A DNA stretch of 62,641 nt from Thauera sp. 28 (GTDB lineage: Bacteria > Pseudomonadota > Gammaproteobacteria > Burkholderiales > Rhodocyclaceae), in NCBI RefSeq assembly GCF_000310145.2, contig NZ_AMXA01000022.1, positions 1-62,641 on the forward strand, in the 5' to 3' direction. The notes beneath the pieces were generated by a model. It ran no database searches, was not told the origin of the DNA, and saw nothing but the letters and a program-made list of their open reading frames with translations. Shown in pieces: positions 45,474-54,356 of this stretch; the first letter of the stretch is position 1, and each line of letters opens with the position of its first letter. Position numbers and translations under genes: made by a program.

Positions 45474-45869
45474 ATGAACGCAAAGACCCCAAAAATCAAG
45501 GACTGGGATAGCCACGCGATCACCGCCGAGCTGCGCCGCCGAGGCCTCACCTTTGCCGACCTGGCGCGCGCCGAAGGCGTGAATTGCCGTGCGGTGCGCC
45601 ACGCCCTCTACAACAGCAGTCCGAAAAACGAACGCCTCATCGCCGATGCGCTCGGCCTGGACCCCGCGCAGATCTGGCCCAGCCGCTACACCGCCGAATG
45701 CATTGCCGCCAACCCCTGGCGCCGGGCTGCCCTGGCCAGCGTGGGGCACCCGGCGGCCCTCCTGCCGCCGCCTGCAGAACACACGGAAACCCGCGTTACT
45801 GCAGGACATTCTAGCGGCAGAGCTAAGGGGCGCAATGTCCGCGACGCTGACAGCCGCGCCACCGCATGA
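45474..45869 (+). CDS. ner: Ner-like (Nlp family) DNA-binding regulator
   Basis: The 131-residue protein begins with a Ner/Nlp lambda-type HTH (about residues 8-75: DWDSHAITAELRRRGLTFADLARAEGVNCRAVRHAL and IADALGLDPAQIWPSRY as landmarks) and a disordered C-terminal tail longer than in Mu Ner. In Mu it down-regulates early and repressor transcription. AAGGAAATAG is upstream. The stop overlaps the next frame's ATG. Confidence 0.88.
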   Translation: MNAKTPKIKDWDSHAITAELRRRGLTFADLARAEGVNCRAVRHALYNSSPKNERLIADALGLDPAQIWPSRYTAECIAANPWRRAALASVGHPAALLPPPAEHTETRVTAGHSSGRAKGRNVRDADSRATA

Positions 45870-45892
45870 GCAGGGTGGATGAGGAGATGACC

Positions 45893-46339
45893 ATGGCACG
45901 CCATGCCGACATCCACACGGGCGACCTGTTTGCGCTGTTGCCGCAGCCGGCGGAGCAGACGCCGGGCAGCCAGTGCTATGGGGTGGAAGTGGCTCACCTG
46001 GTGAGTCAGGCGCTGGCCGGCGCAGGCTGCGACCGCACGGATGTGGCCGCACGCATGAGCCGCCTGGCCGGCCGCGACGTTTCCAAGTACATGCTGGACG
46101 CCTGGAGCGCGGAGAGCCGTGAGGCCTACAACATGCCGTTTTACCTGGCGCCGGTGCTGGAGGTGGCGTGCCACACCCACTTGCTGACGCAGTGGCTGGC
46201 GGACCGCCGCGGCTGCCGCGTACTGGTGGGCAAGGCGGCGCTGGATGCCGAGATCGGCAAGCTCGAACGGGTGCGCGACGAGGCGGGAAAGAAGATCCGC
46301 GCACTCAAGAGCGCACTGGGGGAGATGGGCGATGCGTAA
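45893..46339 (+). CDS. Conserved phage protein of unknown function (early operon)
   Basis: The 148-residue protein is not recognised. It has a middle part rich in conserved-looking residues (YMLDAWSAESREAYNMPFYLAPVLEVAC) and a C-terminal coiled-coil-like helix (EIGKLERVRDEAGKKIRALKSAL). ATG 45893 follows GAGGAG by six bases; an ATG at 45866 overlaps the ner stop. It sits between ner and the DNA-binding-domain gene, so an accessory role in early regulation or transposition is possible. Confidence 0.7.
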   Translation: MARHADIHTGDLFALLPQPAEQTPGSQCYGVEVAHLVSQALAGAGCDRTDVAARMSRLAGRDVSKYMLDAWSAESREAYNMPFYLAPVLEVACHTHLLTQWLADRRGCRVLVGKAALDAEIGKLERVRDEAGKKIRALKSALGEMGDA

Positions 46340-46655
46340 AACCCACTACACCTGCCGCGAGTTGGCCGAGCTCAAGCTGCCTGATTGCCCAACCACAGAT
46401 GAAGGTTGGCGGCTCACCGTCTCTCGTGAGGGGTGGCCGTGCATTGAAAGCAAAGGCCGTGGCCGCGGTGGCGTTCGCCGCGAATACGCCCCTCCTCCGC
46501 GCATCGCTGCACTGATCGCCGGTGAGCCGGCAGCGTGCATCGGTGTGACCAAGCGCAAGCACCGCGAGACTGAGGTCACGCTGACATTGACGCTGCCCGC
46601 GAGCAAGGCGGCAGCGCTGCTGCAGTGGCTGAATGGGCGAGGCGATCATGCGTAA
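46332..46655 (+). CDS. Free-standing Mu-type DNA-binding domain protein
   Basis: The 107-residue protein begins MRKTHYTCRELAELKLPDC and aligns with the first 75 residues of the transposase encoded next (MRKTHYACRELAELRLPD...), then has its own short C-terminus. It contains only the Mu N-terminal winged-helix domain and no catalytic part. The nucleotide sequence of the first 54 bases is also nearly identical to the transposase start. It probably competes for or shares DNA sites with repressor and transposase. Confidence 0.72.
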   Translation: MRKTHYTCRELAELKLPDCPTTDEGWRLTVSREGWPCIESKGRGRGGVRREYAPPPRIAALIAGEPAACIGVTKRKHRETEVTLTLTLPASKAAALLQWLNGRGDHA

Positions 46656-48954
46656 GACCCACTACGCCTGCCGCGAGTTGGCCGAGCTCAGGCTGCCTGA
46701 TCTGCCAGGGTCCGAGCGTGGCTGGCGCAAGCTCGTTGACCGCGAGGATTGGTCCTTCCGCGAGGTGCCGGTCAAGGGCGGAAAGGGTGGCGTCGCCCGC
46801 GAATACGCCCCCCCGCCCCGCATCGCCAAGCTGATCGACCGTGCCGAGGGGATCATCGCCGCCGGCGAACGCGCTCTGCGCGAGCACGCCGTGGTGGCGA
46901 AGGTGCGCGCAGACGTGGCCGAAGAGGCGCGCATTCGCCGGCAAAAGGGCGAGCAGGCGCTGAAGGCGCTGGCGGCCAGCCTGACCGAAGGGCAGCAACA
47001 GCGCTTTGATGGTCGGTGGGGCATCGTGCAGGGTTGGGAGGTGTGGTTCGTGCAGGCCCAGCCGATCAAGCGCAAGCGCGGGCAGGAAGTGTTCTGCAGC
47101 CTCTACAACGCCGGCACGCTGCCTCCGCTGCCGCAGATCACCGAGGCGGTGCGCGAGGCGTTCCCAGAGATTTCCGGGCGATCGCTGGCGCGCTGGGAAT
47201 CCAAGTTCAAGAAGGAGGGGTTAGCCGGACTGATCGACAAGCAGGACGGCGCGCTGATGCGCGGTGTGAACGTCTTCACCAAGCAGCCGACGTTGCATGA
47301 AACCACCCTGGCGCTGATCAAGGCGCGGCCGAACATCATGCCCCACGACCTGCACGCGCTGCTGGCCAGTGCGGCGGTGGACCCCGAGACGGGTGAGATC
47401 CTGTTCGAGGCACCGAGCTACGACGCGACCTACCGTTTCCTGAAGAACTGGCAGGAGAAACACCCGGAGCTGCTGACCGCGCTGACCAGCCCGGACGAGT
47501 GGAAGAACCGCTGCATGAGCGCGGTGGGCAACGCCAGCGAGGACGTGGTGCGGCTGAACCAGCGCTGGGAGATGGACGCCACGCCCAGCGACTGGATGCT
47601 GACCGACCCCGAGACGAACCAGAAGCGGCGCTACACCTGCTCGGTGGTGATCGACATCTACAGCCGGCGGATGCTGGTGGTGTTGAGCCGCACGCCGAAA
47701 GCGCAGACGCACATGTTCTGCCTGCGGCTGGCGTTACTGGCGTGGGGCGTGCCCGAAGAGATCGTTACCGACAACGGGCAGGACTACAAGGCGCGCGAGT
47801 TCCAGATGGCGCTCGAGGCGCTGGGCATCAAGCAGCGGGTGACGGCGCCCTTCTCGCCCTGGCAGAAGCCGCATGTCGAGCGCGGCATCGGCGTGATGCT
47901 GCACAGCATCCTGGAGCTGCTGCCGAACTTCGTCGGGCACAACGTGGCCGAGCGCCAGGCGATCGAGTCGCGCCGGGCCTTCAGCGAGCGCCTGTTCCAG
48001 AAGGACACCGTGGTCGAGCTGGACATGACGCCCAGCACCCTGCAGGGCCACATCAATGACTGGCTGCAGGGCACCTATGAACAGCGCCCGCACGGCGAGA
48101 CGAACGAAACCCCGTTTGCCCGCGCCGCGGCCTGGACGGGAAAGGTGCGCCGCATCGAGGACGAGCGCGCGCTGGACGTGCTGCTGGCCCCGCTGGCGGG
48201 CGTGCGCACCCTGCAGAAGAAGGGCATCGCGGTGGATTCGGGCTGGTACGCCGCGCCGGAGCTGTTCTCCCTGGTGGAAGTAGGCACCGAGGTGACGGTG
48301 CGCGAGACCGAGGACTTCGGCGCCGTGGTGGTGCACCAGGACGGCAAGTTCATCTGCGTGGCGATCTGCCCGGAGCGCAAGGGCGTGAGCCGCAAGGAAC
48401 TGGCCGCACACGTGCGCAACGCCCAGGCCAAGCGCGTGAAGGAAGACAAGAAGCGCATGGGGGCCGGGGCGAAGGTGGACCCCGATCGCATGGTGGGCGA
48501 GCTGCTGCGCCGGAAGGCCGCAGAGGCCGGGAAGCTGGCCGCACTGCCGCCGCGCGGCGCCGAGGCGCATCGCAGCGAAGGGCTGCAGGAGGCCGGCAAG
48601 GCTGCACGGCGCATCGACCACGGCCGCGAGGCGGCACCGCTGGCGCCCGAGCTGCAGCGCCGCCTGGATGCGCGCCGCGCCGAGCGCGACAACCCGCAGC
48701 CCGTGCCCGAGCCCGAACAAAAGGTGGTGCACATCCCGGAGACGCCGGAGCTGCGCTTCCGCAAGTGGCTGGAAATCAACGCAATTGCAGAAAGGGGAGA
48801 GGTGATCGACGAACCGAAGTTGCAGAAATGGTGGGGGATGTACCCGCAGTCGTCGGAGTTCGGCGCGCTGATGCGCCGGCACCAGACGGCTGGAAACAAC
48901 TCGGGCACGACGGCGGCAACCGTCGTGCCCGTCAGAACCGCAAACGGAGCTTGA
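46648..48954 (+). CDS. Mu-like DDE transposase A
   Basis: The 768-residue protein has an N-terminal Mu DNA-binding domain (residues 1-75), further helical binding domains, and a retroviral-integrase-fold core with Asp310 (EMDATPSD), Asp375 (TDNGQD) and Glu411 (HVERG), the last two 35 apart. A Mu transposase beta-barrel and C-terminal helical part follow. It integrates and replicates the phage by transposition with the AAA protein B. ATG 46648 is used; ATG 46633 is in frame. It overlaps the previous gene by eight bases. Confidence 0.93.
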   Translation: MRKTHYACRELAELRLPDLPGSERGWRKLVDREDWSFREVPVKGGKGGVAREYAPPPRIAKLIDRAEGIIAAGERALREHAVVAKVRADVAEEARIRRQKGEQALKALAASLTEGQQQRFDGRWGIVQGWEVWFVQAQPIKRKRGQEVFCSLYNAGTLPPLPQITEAVREAFPEISGRSLARWESKFKKEGLAGLIDKQDGALMRGVNVFTKQPTLHETTLALIKARPNIMPHDLHALLASAAVDPETGEILFEAPSYDATYRFLKNWQEKHPELLTALTSPDEWKNRCMSAVGNASEDVVRLNQRWEMDATPSDWMLTDPETNQKRRYTCSVVIDIYSRRMLVVLSRTPKAQTHMFCLRLALLAWGVPEEIVTDNGQDYKAREFQMALEALGIKQRVTAPFSPWQKPHVERGIGVMLHSILELLPNFVGHNVAERQAIESRRAFSERLFQKDTVVELDMTPSTLQGHINDWLQGTYEQRPHGETNETPFARAAAWTGKVRRIEDERALDVLLAPLAGVRTLQKKGIAVDSGWYAAPELFSLVEVGTEVTVRETEDFGAVVVHQDGKFICVAICPERKGVSRKELAAHVRNAQAKRVKEDKKRMGAGAKVDPDRMVGELLRRKAAEAGKLAALPPRGAEAHRSEGLQEAGKAARRIDHGREAAPLAPELQRRLDARRAERDNPQPVPEPEQKVVHIPETPELRFRKWLEINAIAERGEVIDEPKLQKWWGMYPQSSEFGALMRRHQTAGNNSGTTAATVVPVRTANGA

Positions 48955-48963
48955 GTCCCGATT

Positions 48964-49716
48964 ATGAAGATGAATGAACCCTTGAACAAGGCGCTGCCGG
49001 GCGGCGTGGTGCCGATCGCCTCGCTCGACCTTGTGAGCGTGGCGCTGGAAGCGCTGATGACGCGGCATGCCAACGTGGCCGGCATGGGCGTGCTGTATGG
49101 CCCGCCGGGCCGCGGCAAGAGCATGGCCGCCGGCGCCATGGTGGCGCAGTACCGCGCGTACTACGTGCAGGTGCGCCGGGTTTGGAGCGTGAAGGTGGTG
49201 CTGCAGAAGGTGCTGCTGGAGATGGGTGTGGCGGCGCCGAACAAGGCCACCACGGCCGATCTGCTCGACCTGATCACCGCGCAGCTGGCCAAGAGCGGTC
49301 GCCCGCTGATCCTGGACGAGGCGGACTACCTGATCCGCAGCGACAGCCTGATCGAGACGGTGCGCGACATCTACGAGGGCAGCAAGAAGCCGGTGCTGCT
49401 GGTGGGCACCGACGAGCTGCGCGTGGGCCTGCGGCGCTGGAAGCAGATGCACAGCCGTGTTTACCAGTGGGTGGAAGCCCCAGCGGTGAGCCTGGCGGAT
49501 GCGGTCAAGCTCGCCACCGTGTATGCGGCCGGCGTGCAGGTGGCGCCGGATCTATTGGCGGAGATCGTCGCGCGCGTCGATGGGTCGGTGCGCTACACCT
49601 GCGTGAACCTGGCGCGCATCCGCGACGAGGCGTTGGTGAGCGGTGAGGACGAGATGACGCTGGCCAAGTGGGGCGGGCGCGGCATCTACACCGACGAGAG
49701 CGAGGGGGTGGTGTGA
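48964..49716 (+). CDS. Transposition AAA+ ATPase (MuB-like)
   Basis: The 250-residue protein has Walker A GPPGRGKS and Walker B LILDEAD, and lies directly after the transposase. MuB-like ATPases bind target DNA and activate the transposase. Its stop overlaps the next gene by one base. Confidence 0.9.
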   Translation: MKMNEPLNKALPGGVVPIASLDLVSVALEALMTRHANVAGMGVLYGPPGRGKSMAAGAMVAQYRAYYVQVRRVWSVKVVLQKVLLEMGVAAPNKATTADLLDLITAQLAKSGRPLILDEADYLIRSDSLIETVRDIYEGSKKPVLLVGTDELRVGLRRWKQMHSRVYQWVEAPAVSLADAVKLATVYAAGVQVAPDLLAEIVARVDGSVRYTCVNLARIRDEALVSGEDEMTLAKWGGRGIYTDESEGVV

Positions 49717-49940
49717 TGAAGGCCAGAGACCTCATCGAGAAGCTCTCAAGCATGCCGCCCGATGCGCAAGTTGAGATCAAGACGGCGGATCGATGCCTCG
49801 GGGTTGCGAAGGTAAAAGAAATGCGCATTGGAACCGCGGTCGTTAAGGCTGGCGGCGTCATTGAGATTGACGATGCCGTGCGTGACAACAGTTCGGCCGT
49901 CGTGTGGTTGGTTGCGGAGGGCTGGCACCGTGTCTCGTAA
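49716..49940 (+). CDS. Small phage protein of unknown function
   Basis: The 74-residue protein (starts MKARDLIEKLSSMPPDAQVE) is not recognised beyond resemblance to short beta-rich proteins in phage early regions. ATG 49716 overlaps the ATPase stop and its end overlaps the next gene by 11 bases. Confidence 0.6.
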   Translation: MKARDLIEKLSSMPPDAQVEIKTADRCLGVAKVKEMRIGTAVVKAGGVIEIDDAVRDNSSAVVWLVAEGWHRVS

Positions 49941-50556
49941 GCCCGCGCACCTCGAAATGACCGGCGGCAAGAGCCCGCGCCAGCGGGTGTGGGAGGCCAT
50001 CCGCACGATGGCCGATCGTGAGGGCGGCTTCACCACCACCGACCTCACCCGAGCCAGCAAGGTCGGCCTGCCGCTGATCAGCGAATACATGAAGGCACTG
50101 GTGGCCGGCGGCTTTCTGCGGCGCGAGGACCGGCTCCGATTCGGCGCGGCACACCGTTACTGGCTGGTGAAGGACGTGGGCCTGGAAGCGCCCCGGTTAC
50201 GCCGAGACGGCACCGCAGTCACACAGGGGCGCGGCAACGAGGCGATGTGGAACGCAATGCGCCACTTCCTGCCGACGTTCGACTTTCGTGAGCTGGCGGC
50301 CTATGCCTCGACGCCGGATCACCCGGTGTTCCCGGAGACGGCCAAGGCCTACATCGGCGCGCTGCATGCCGCCGGCTACCTGGACGAGGTTGCGCCGGCC
50401 AAGCTCGGCAGCAGGCCGATCGCGGCGCGTTACGCGTTGCGCCACGAGATGAAGACCGGCCCGCGCGCGCCAATGGTGCAACGCACGAAGGTGGTGTTCG
50501 ACCCCAACCAAGGGCGCGTGGTGTGGCACGAAGAGCCGAGTTGGGAGGAGACATGA
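49930..50556 (+). CDS. Putative phage winged-helix DNA-binding protein
   Basis: The 208-residue protein appears to contain two helix-turn-helix-like segments (about 17-70: FTTTDLTRASKVGLPLISEYMKALVAGGFL; and 95-150: FDFRELAAYAS...AKAYIGALHAAGYL). GGAGG is nine bases before GTG 49930. It may regulate the early operon. It is not recognised by name. Confidence 0.62.
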   Translation: MSRKPAHLEMTGGKSPRQRVWEAIRTMADREGGFTTTDLTRASKVGLPLISEYMKALVAGGFLRREDRLRFGAAHRYWLVKDVGLEAPRLRRDGTAVTQGRGNEAMWNAMRHFLPTFDFRELAAYASTPDHPVFPETAKAYIGALHAAGYLDEVAPAKLGSRPIAARYALRHEMKTGPRAPMVQRTKVVFDPNQGRVVWHEEPSWEET

Positions 50557-50897
50557 GTCTGACTGCTCTCACGCACGAAGCGCGTGCGCGTGCGCTCTCG
50601 CTGATCCGAGAAGAGGTTAGCACCAGCAGCAAGGCGGCCGTGGCGATGCGCCTGGGCTATTCGCGCCCGGCTGTATCGCGGCTGCTATCCGGCACCTACG
50701 GCGACCCCGACCAGTTGCTGCGCGCCGCCTTGACCGTGCTCGATTCAGTGGCCTGCCCGCACACCGGCCGTGAAGAGCCCCGCGCCTTGTGTGCCGAACA
50801 GGCCCGCTGCGAGCCGCCGACCCACAACCCGTTCCGCCTGGCGCACTGGCACGCATGCCGCCGCTGCGCGCACTTCGAGGGGAATCGAGATGAATGA
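50553..50897 (+). CDS. Small HTH phage protein with cysteine-rich tail
   Basis: The 114-residue protein has an HTH (AVAMRLGYSRPAVSRLLSGTYG) and a C-terminal Cys/His-rich portion (CPHTG, CAEQARC, HACRRCAHFEG) that could bind zinc. GGAGGAG precedes ATG 50553, which overlaps the previous stop. The tail resembles cysteine pairs in other small phage proteins here. Confidence 0.65.
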   Translation: MSLTALTHEARARALSLIREEVSTSSKAAVAMRLGYSRPAVSRLLSGTYGDPDQLLRAALTVLDSVACPHTGREEPRALCAEQARCEPPTHNPFRLAHWHACRRCAHFEGNRDE

Positions 50898-51126
50898 TTT
50901 TTTCGACTGGCTGCACGACGCCGCCGAGCGCGTCCTGCCCATGGTCTGCGCCTTTGGCCTCGGCGTGGTCATCGCCCTGGAGGCGGGCGATACAGAGCGC
51001 GAGACGCTGCGCGCCGCAGTTGTGTCGCTGGCCGACCAGGTCGAGCACACCCGCATTGCCTGCGGCGCCCAGCCCGACCCGGACGCCGTGTCGGTTTTCG
51101 TCGTCGCCGCCCAGGTGCAGCGATGA
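50890..51126 (+). CDS. Small phage protein with one hydrophobic segment
   Basis: The 78-residue protein has a hydrophobic stretch (VLPMVCAFGLGVVIALEAG, about residues 15-33). It is unrecognised; perhaps a membrane-attached protein. It overlaps neighbours on both sides (8 and 4 bases). Confidence 0.6.
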   Translation: MNDFFDWLHDAAERVLPMVCAFGLGVVIALEAGDTERETLRAAVVSLADQVEHTRIACGAQPDPDAVSVFVVAAQVQR

Positions 51127-52043
51127 CCGCCCGCGCCAGCTCCGCCGACCTCGGCGAACGCATCCTCGCACAGCTTGCCGGGCACGACAGCAAGCGCCCG
51201 GCGCGTGCCGACGACGTAGCCGCGCTGATCGGCGGCTGCGAGCACCTCTACTGGGCCGCCATCGAGCACCTCAAGGGCACGAGCCAGATCAACTGCGCCC
51301 ACATCAAGCGCGGCACCGACCCCGAGCCCTGGCTCGCCATCTGGCCCACCGGCGCCCGCCCGCGCATGGACTCGTGGCACGCGCTCAACGCCCGCGGCCA
51401 CTTCTCGACTACGCGCACCTTCACCCCGCAGCGCCTCCCGCAATCCATCGCAGCGCGCCGCGCTGCACAGGAGATCGAAATGAAGCAATCGCCCACCGCC
51501 ACCCAGCAACGGCGCCAGAAGATCGCCGACCTCGTTGCCGGACGCCCGCTCACTGATGGGCTGCCGCTCAAGGCGCTCGTCGCCGAGCTCGACATCACCG
51601 TCGAAGGCGTGCGCCACCTGATCAAGAGCATGCTCGGCGGTCAGCGCGTCGCGCTCGGCAAGCTGCCGAAAGACCACGGCCACCGCGCCTATGACCCGGC
51701 TGCAGAGGTCGCCGCCGGCGAGCCGTTCGCGGCCGCCGACACAGCGCCGGGCGCCGAGCCGGAACCCGAGGTGCTCCCGGCCCAAACCCTCGAGCCCGCA
51801 GATCTCTCCACCGTCGCCGATTTCCTGGCCTCCGTATCCAACGCCCTCGGCGACATGGAACCCGATGACCCCGCGCCGCCTACTCCGCCGCAGACCAACC
51901 CCGCGCGCATCAGCTTCGCCTTGTGGGACGACGGGGGCTTATCCATCTACGACGGCGACGAGCTGCTGCAGATCGCCCCCGCAGATGTAGCCCGGCTCGC
52001 CCGTCTGCTCGGCGTGCCGCATGCATGCGAGGTGGCGGCATGA
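51123..52043 (+). CDS. Phage protein with predicted HTH segments, unknown function
   Basis: The 306-residue protein has an N-terminal region that appears to be a winged helix (residues 15-60), a second HTH-like region (about 135-175: LVAELDITVEGVRHLIKSMLGG), and a Pro/Ala/Glu-rich linker before a short C-terminal domain (FALWDDGGLSIYDGDELLQI). ATG 51123 overlaps the previous gene. Name and function unrecognised. Confidence 0.62.
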   Translation: MTARASSADLGERILAQLAGHDSKRPARADDVAALIGGCEHLYWAAIEHLKGTSQINCAHIKRGTDPEPWLAIWPTGARPRMDSWHALNARGHFSTTRTFTPQRLPQSIAARRAAQEIEMKQSPTATQQRRQKIADLVAGRPLTDGLPLKALVAELDITVEGVRHLIKSMLGGQRVALGKLPKDHGHRAYDPAAEVAAGEPFAAADTAPGAEPEPEVLPAQTLEPADLSTVADFLASVSNALGDMEPDDPAPPTPPQTNPARISFALWDDGGLSIYDGDELLQIAPADVARLARLLGVPHACEVAA

Positions 52044-52495
52044 TCCACTCAACCGCCACCCAGGGGATCCCAACGCTGGCGCAGCAGGTACAGGCCGCTA
52101 GTGCGGCCGCCCGCGCACAGGCCTGCGCCGCATTCTCCCGCGCCGCCCGATTTGGCCCCAGCTCATCGGTACCCCAGCGCCAAGGCGCGCTGCACCGCCA
52201 ATGCATGCTCGCCGAACTGGCCGCGCGCGGCTCGCGCACCGTGCGCCAACTGCGCGACGCAATCGCCTCTGCGCCCGTGCCGGGGACAAACCCCGACATC
52301 AGCCATAACGCGGTCGCCAGCCTGGCAGTGGACATGTACGACCGCCGCTGGCTGGGCCGAGCCCTGCCAAGTCGAACGAATACCCCAGTGGGCATGGGGC
52401 GCGCGGCCACGTACTACATCACCGACCTCGGGCGGGCTGCGCTGGCCGCCATGCGCGAGGCCAACACCACCCCCGCAACCACTGGAGACCACTGA
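52040..52495 (+). CDS. Phage protein of unknown function, helical
   Basis: The 151-residue protein has an N-terminal Ala-rich helix and a possible winged-helix-like C-terminal half (TVRQLRDAI...ISHNAVASLAVDMYDRRWLGR...YYITDLGRAALAAM). It overlaps the previous stop by four bases. No name can be given. Confidence 0.6.
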   Translation: MIHSTATQGIPTLAQQVQAASAAARAQACAAFSRAARFGPSSSVPQRQGALHRQCMLAELAARGSRTVRQLRDAIASAPVPGTNPDISHNAVASLAVDMYDRRWLGRALPSRTNTPVGMGRAATYYITDLGRAALAAMREANTTPATTGDH

Positions 52496-52496
52496 C

Positions 52497-53093
52497 ATGG
52501 CTACCCCCTCCCTCGACGACATCCGCGCAGCTGCCGACCGGCTGGCTGTTGCTCACACCGCAACTACCGCACGTGCGGCGCTTTGCCAGGACGAGATCAA
52601 AGCCGCCATCCAGCCCATCTACGACCGTCACCGCGCAGGCATGGACGCGGCGGCAGAAGAGGAAGCTGCCGCGCACCGCGCCCTGATGAGCTTGCTCGAG
52701 GCCGCGCCACAGCTGTTCGACAAGCCGCGCAGCATCAACGTCAACGGCGTCCGCGCTGGATACCGCAAAGCAGAAGATGCGCTCGACTGGGGTGATGACG
52801 CGGCGCTCATCAAGCGCATCCGGGCGCTGTTGCCGGCCCAAGCCGACCTGCTGATCCGCACCGAGGAAACGATTGTCATCGACGCCCTCTCGCAACTGCC
52901 CGCGGCGGCGCACCAAAAGCTCGGCATCAACCGCATCACGGGCGCAGACAACCCCTTTATCACGATCGGCGCAGCAGACGTGGAAAAGCTGGCTCAGGCG
53001 CTCATTGCAGATGCGATCCGGCGTCATGGCGAAGAAGACAAGCCCAGTGTCCGCAAGGGTAAGACGAAGGCAAAGAGCAAGGAATTGGCCTGA
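52497..53093 (+). CDS. gam: Host-nuclease inhibitor, Mu Gam-like
   Basis: The 198-residue protein has a long N-terminal coiled-coil, a NVNGVRAGYRKAE strand segment, and helices ending LIRTEETIVIDAL, the general Gam layout. Mu Gam coats DNA ends and blocks exonucleases. A Lys/Glu-rich tail follows. ATG 52497 starts just after the previous stop. Confidence 0.75.
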   Translation: MATPSLDDIRAAADRLAVAHTATTARAALCQDEIKAAIQPIYDRHRAGMDAAAEEEAAAHRALMSLLEAAPQLFDKPRSINVNGVRAGYRKAEDALDWGDDAALIKRIRALLPAQADLLIRTEETIVIDALSQLPAAAHQKLGINRITGADNPFITIGAADVEKLAQALIADAIRRHGEEDKPSVRKGKTKAKSKELA

Positions 53094-53094
53094 C

Positions 53095-53304
53095 ATGACC
53101 TCCCCGATCGAAATCACCGTGCGGCGCGGTCGCAACAACACCTACAGCTGCCGCATGGGGAACACGCGGGCCAGCAGCACGAACAGCGCGCAAGTCGCCG
53201 TTGAGCGACTGATGGACAAGTTCTGGAAGCCGGGCACGCACCGCGCAATCGAGATCGACCGCATCGGCGACACCACCCATTTCCACATTACGCCAATCAC
53301 CTGA
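53095..53304 (+). CDS. Small phage protein of unknown function
   Basis: The 69-residue, basic protein (starts MTSPIEITVRRGRNNTYSCRMG) is beta-strand rich. Unrecognised. It begins two bases after gam. The 136 bases to the HU gene contain no gene. Confidence 0.6.
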   Translation: MTSPIEITVRRGRNNTYSCRMGNTRASSTNSAQVAVERLMDKFWKPGTHRAIEIDRIGDTTHFHITPIT

Positions 53305-53440
53305 GTGCGGCATGACCGCAGGAAACCGTCGGGCACATAACGGAACCAGCCGGCACGGATACAGCAAAGGCCCGCCTTGGCGAAAGCCGCAAAGGGCGCC
53401 GGGAACCGGCAACCCCTCACAACCAATGGAGCATCGCAGC

Positions 53441-53731
53441 ATGAACAAAGCACAACTGATCGCCGCCATCGCCGCCGACATCAACCTGCAGAAGGTGGTC
53501 GTCGAATCGGTCCTCGAATCCGCCGGCCGCGTCATCGCCCAGCACTTTGCAGGCGCAGACGCCGGCATCGACGCCGATGTCACGCTGCCCGGGCTGGGCA
53601 AGCTGAAGACCACCCTGCGCGCCGCGCGCACCGGCCGCAACCCGGCCACCGGCGAGGCGATCCAGATCCCCGAGCGCATGGTGGTCAAGTTCGTGGCGGG
53701 TAAGGCGCTGGAAGACTGGATCAATCCGTAA
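53441..53731 (+). CDS. HU/IHF-family DNA-bending protein
   Basis: The 96-residue protein has the HU fold: MNKAQLIAAIAADINLQ helix, ADVTLPGLGKLKT, then GRNPATGEAIQIPERMVVKFVAGKAL. It probably serves phage transposition or gene control in place of host HU/IHF. ATG 53441 matches the HU N-terminus; an upstream extension is possible but unlike HU. Confidence 0.9.
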   Translation: MNKAQLIAAIAADINLQKVVVESVLESAGRVIAQHFAGADAGIDADVTLPGLGKLKTTLRAARTGRNPATGEAIQIPERMVVKFVAGKALEDWINP

Positions 53732-53809
53732 CCCGTCTTGCCCGAGGGGCTGCGCCGTTACTGCGGGCCCCTCCATCAAGCCGAGTAACCCCACGCCCAG
53801 GAGCCGATG

Positions 53810-53890
53810 ATGCTGCAACGCCTCGCCGAACACCTCGCCGACATGCTGCACGCCGCGCTGCTGTGGCTCATGCCCATTGATGAGGAGTGA
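53810..53890 (+). CDS. Possible 26-residue membrane peptide
   Basis: AGGAG six bases before an ATG leads into a 26-codon frame (starts MLQRLAEHLADMLH, ends with Leu/Trp/Met-rich helix and DEE) that stops five bases before gemA. Small amphipathic phage peptides occur in such positions; translation is unproven. Confidence 0.35.
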   Translation: MLQRLAEHLADMLHAALLWLMPIDEE

Positions 53891-53894
53891 CGTC

Positions 53895-54356
53895 ATGCCC
53901 CCCACCGCCCCCACCGCCGCGCAGCGCATCGCCCTGCGCAAGCGCGCCATATTTGCGGCCGCTGGCAAGGCCGGGCTCGACCTGCGCGATGCGGCCGAGC
54001 GCGGGCGCATGGTGCGCGAGCTGACGGGCGGGCGCTGCGCGAGCCTGTCTCAATGCAGCCTGGCCGAGCTCAACGCCATCCTCGACCACCTCAACCGCGG
54101 CCGCGAGGGCTATGCCGGGCGCCGGCGGGTAACCCCCAGCGCCGAGCGCGCCCCCCTGCTGAGCAAGGTCGACGCGTTGCTGGCCGAGCTGCACCGCGTC
54201 ACCGGCACCGTGAAGCCCCTGTCCTACGCCGACGGCGTGGCGCGGCGGGTGTGCAAGCGTTCCAGCCTGGATTTTTGCGATACCGATGACCTGAAGAAGG
54301 TGGTCGCGGCGCTGGCCACCACGCTGCGCCACGAGCTGTCCGAGCGGGTGCCCTGA
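53895..54356 (+). CDS. gemA: GemA-like regulatory protein
   Basis: The 153-residue protein resembles Mu GemA/gp16 (DUF1018): basic N-terminus, LSLA-type central helices, and a final segment SLDFCDTDDLKKVVAALATTLRHEL similar to the family's C-terminal helix. It is just before mor, as in Mu. GAGGAGTGA is upstream. Confidence 0.72.
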   Translation: MPPTAPTAAQRIALRKRAIFAAAGKAGLDLRDAAERGRMVRELTGGRCASLSQCSLAELNAILDHLNRGREGYAGRRRVTPSAERAPLLSKVDALLAELHRVTGTVKPLSYADGVARRVCKRSSLDFCDTDDLKKVVAALATTLRHELSERVP

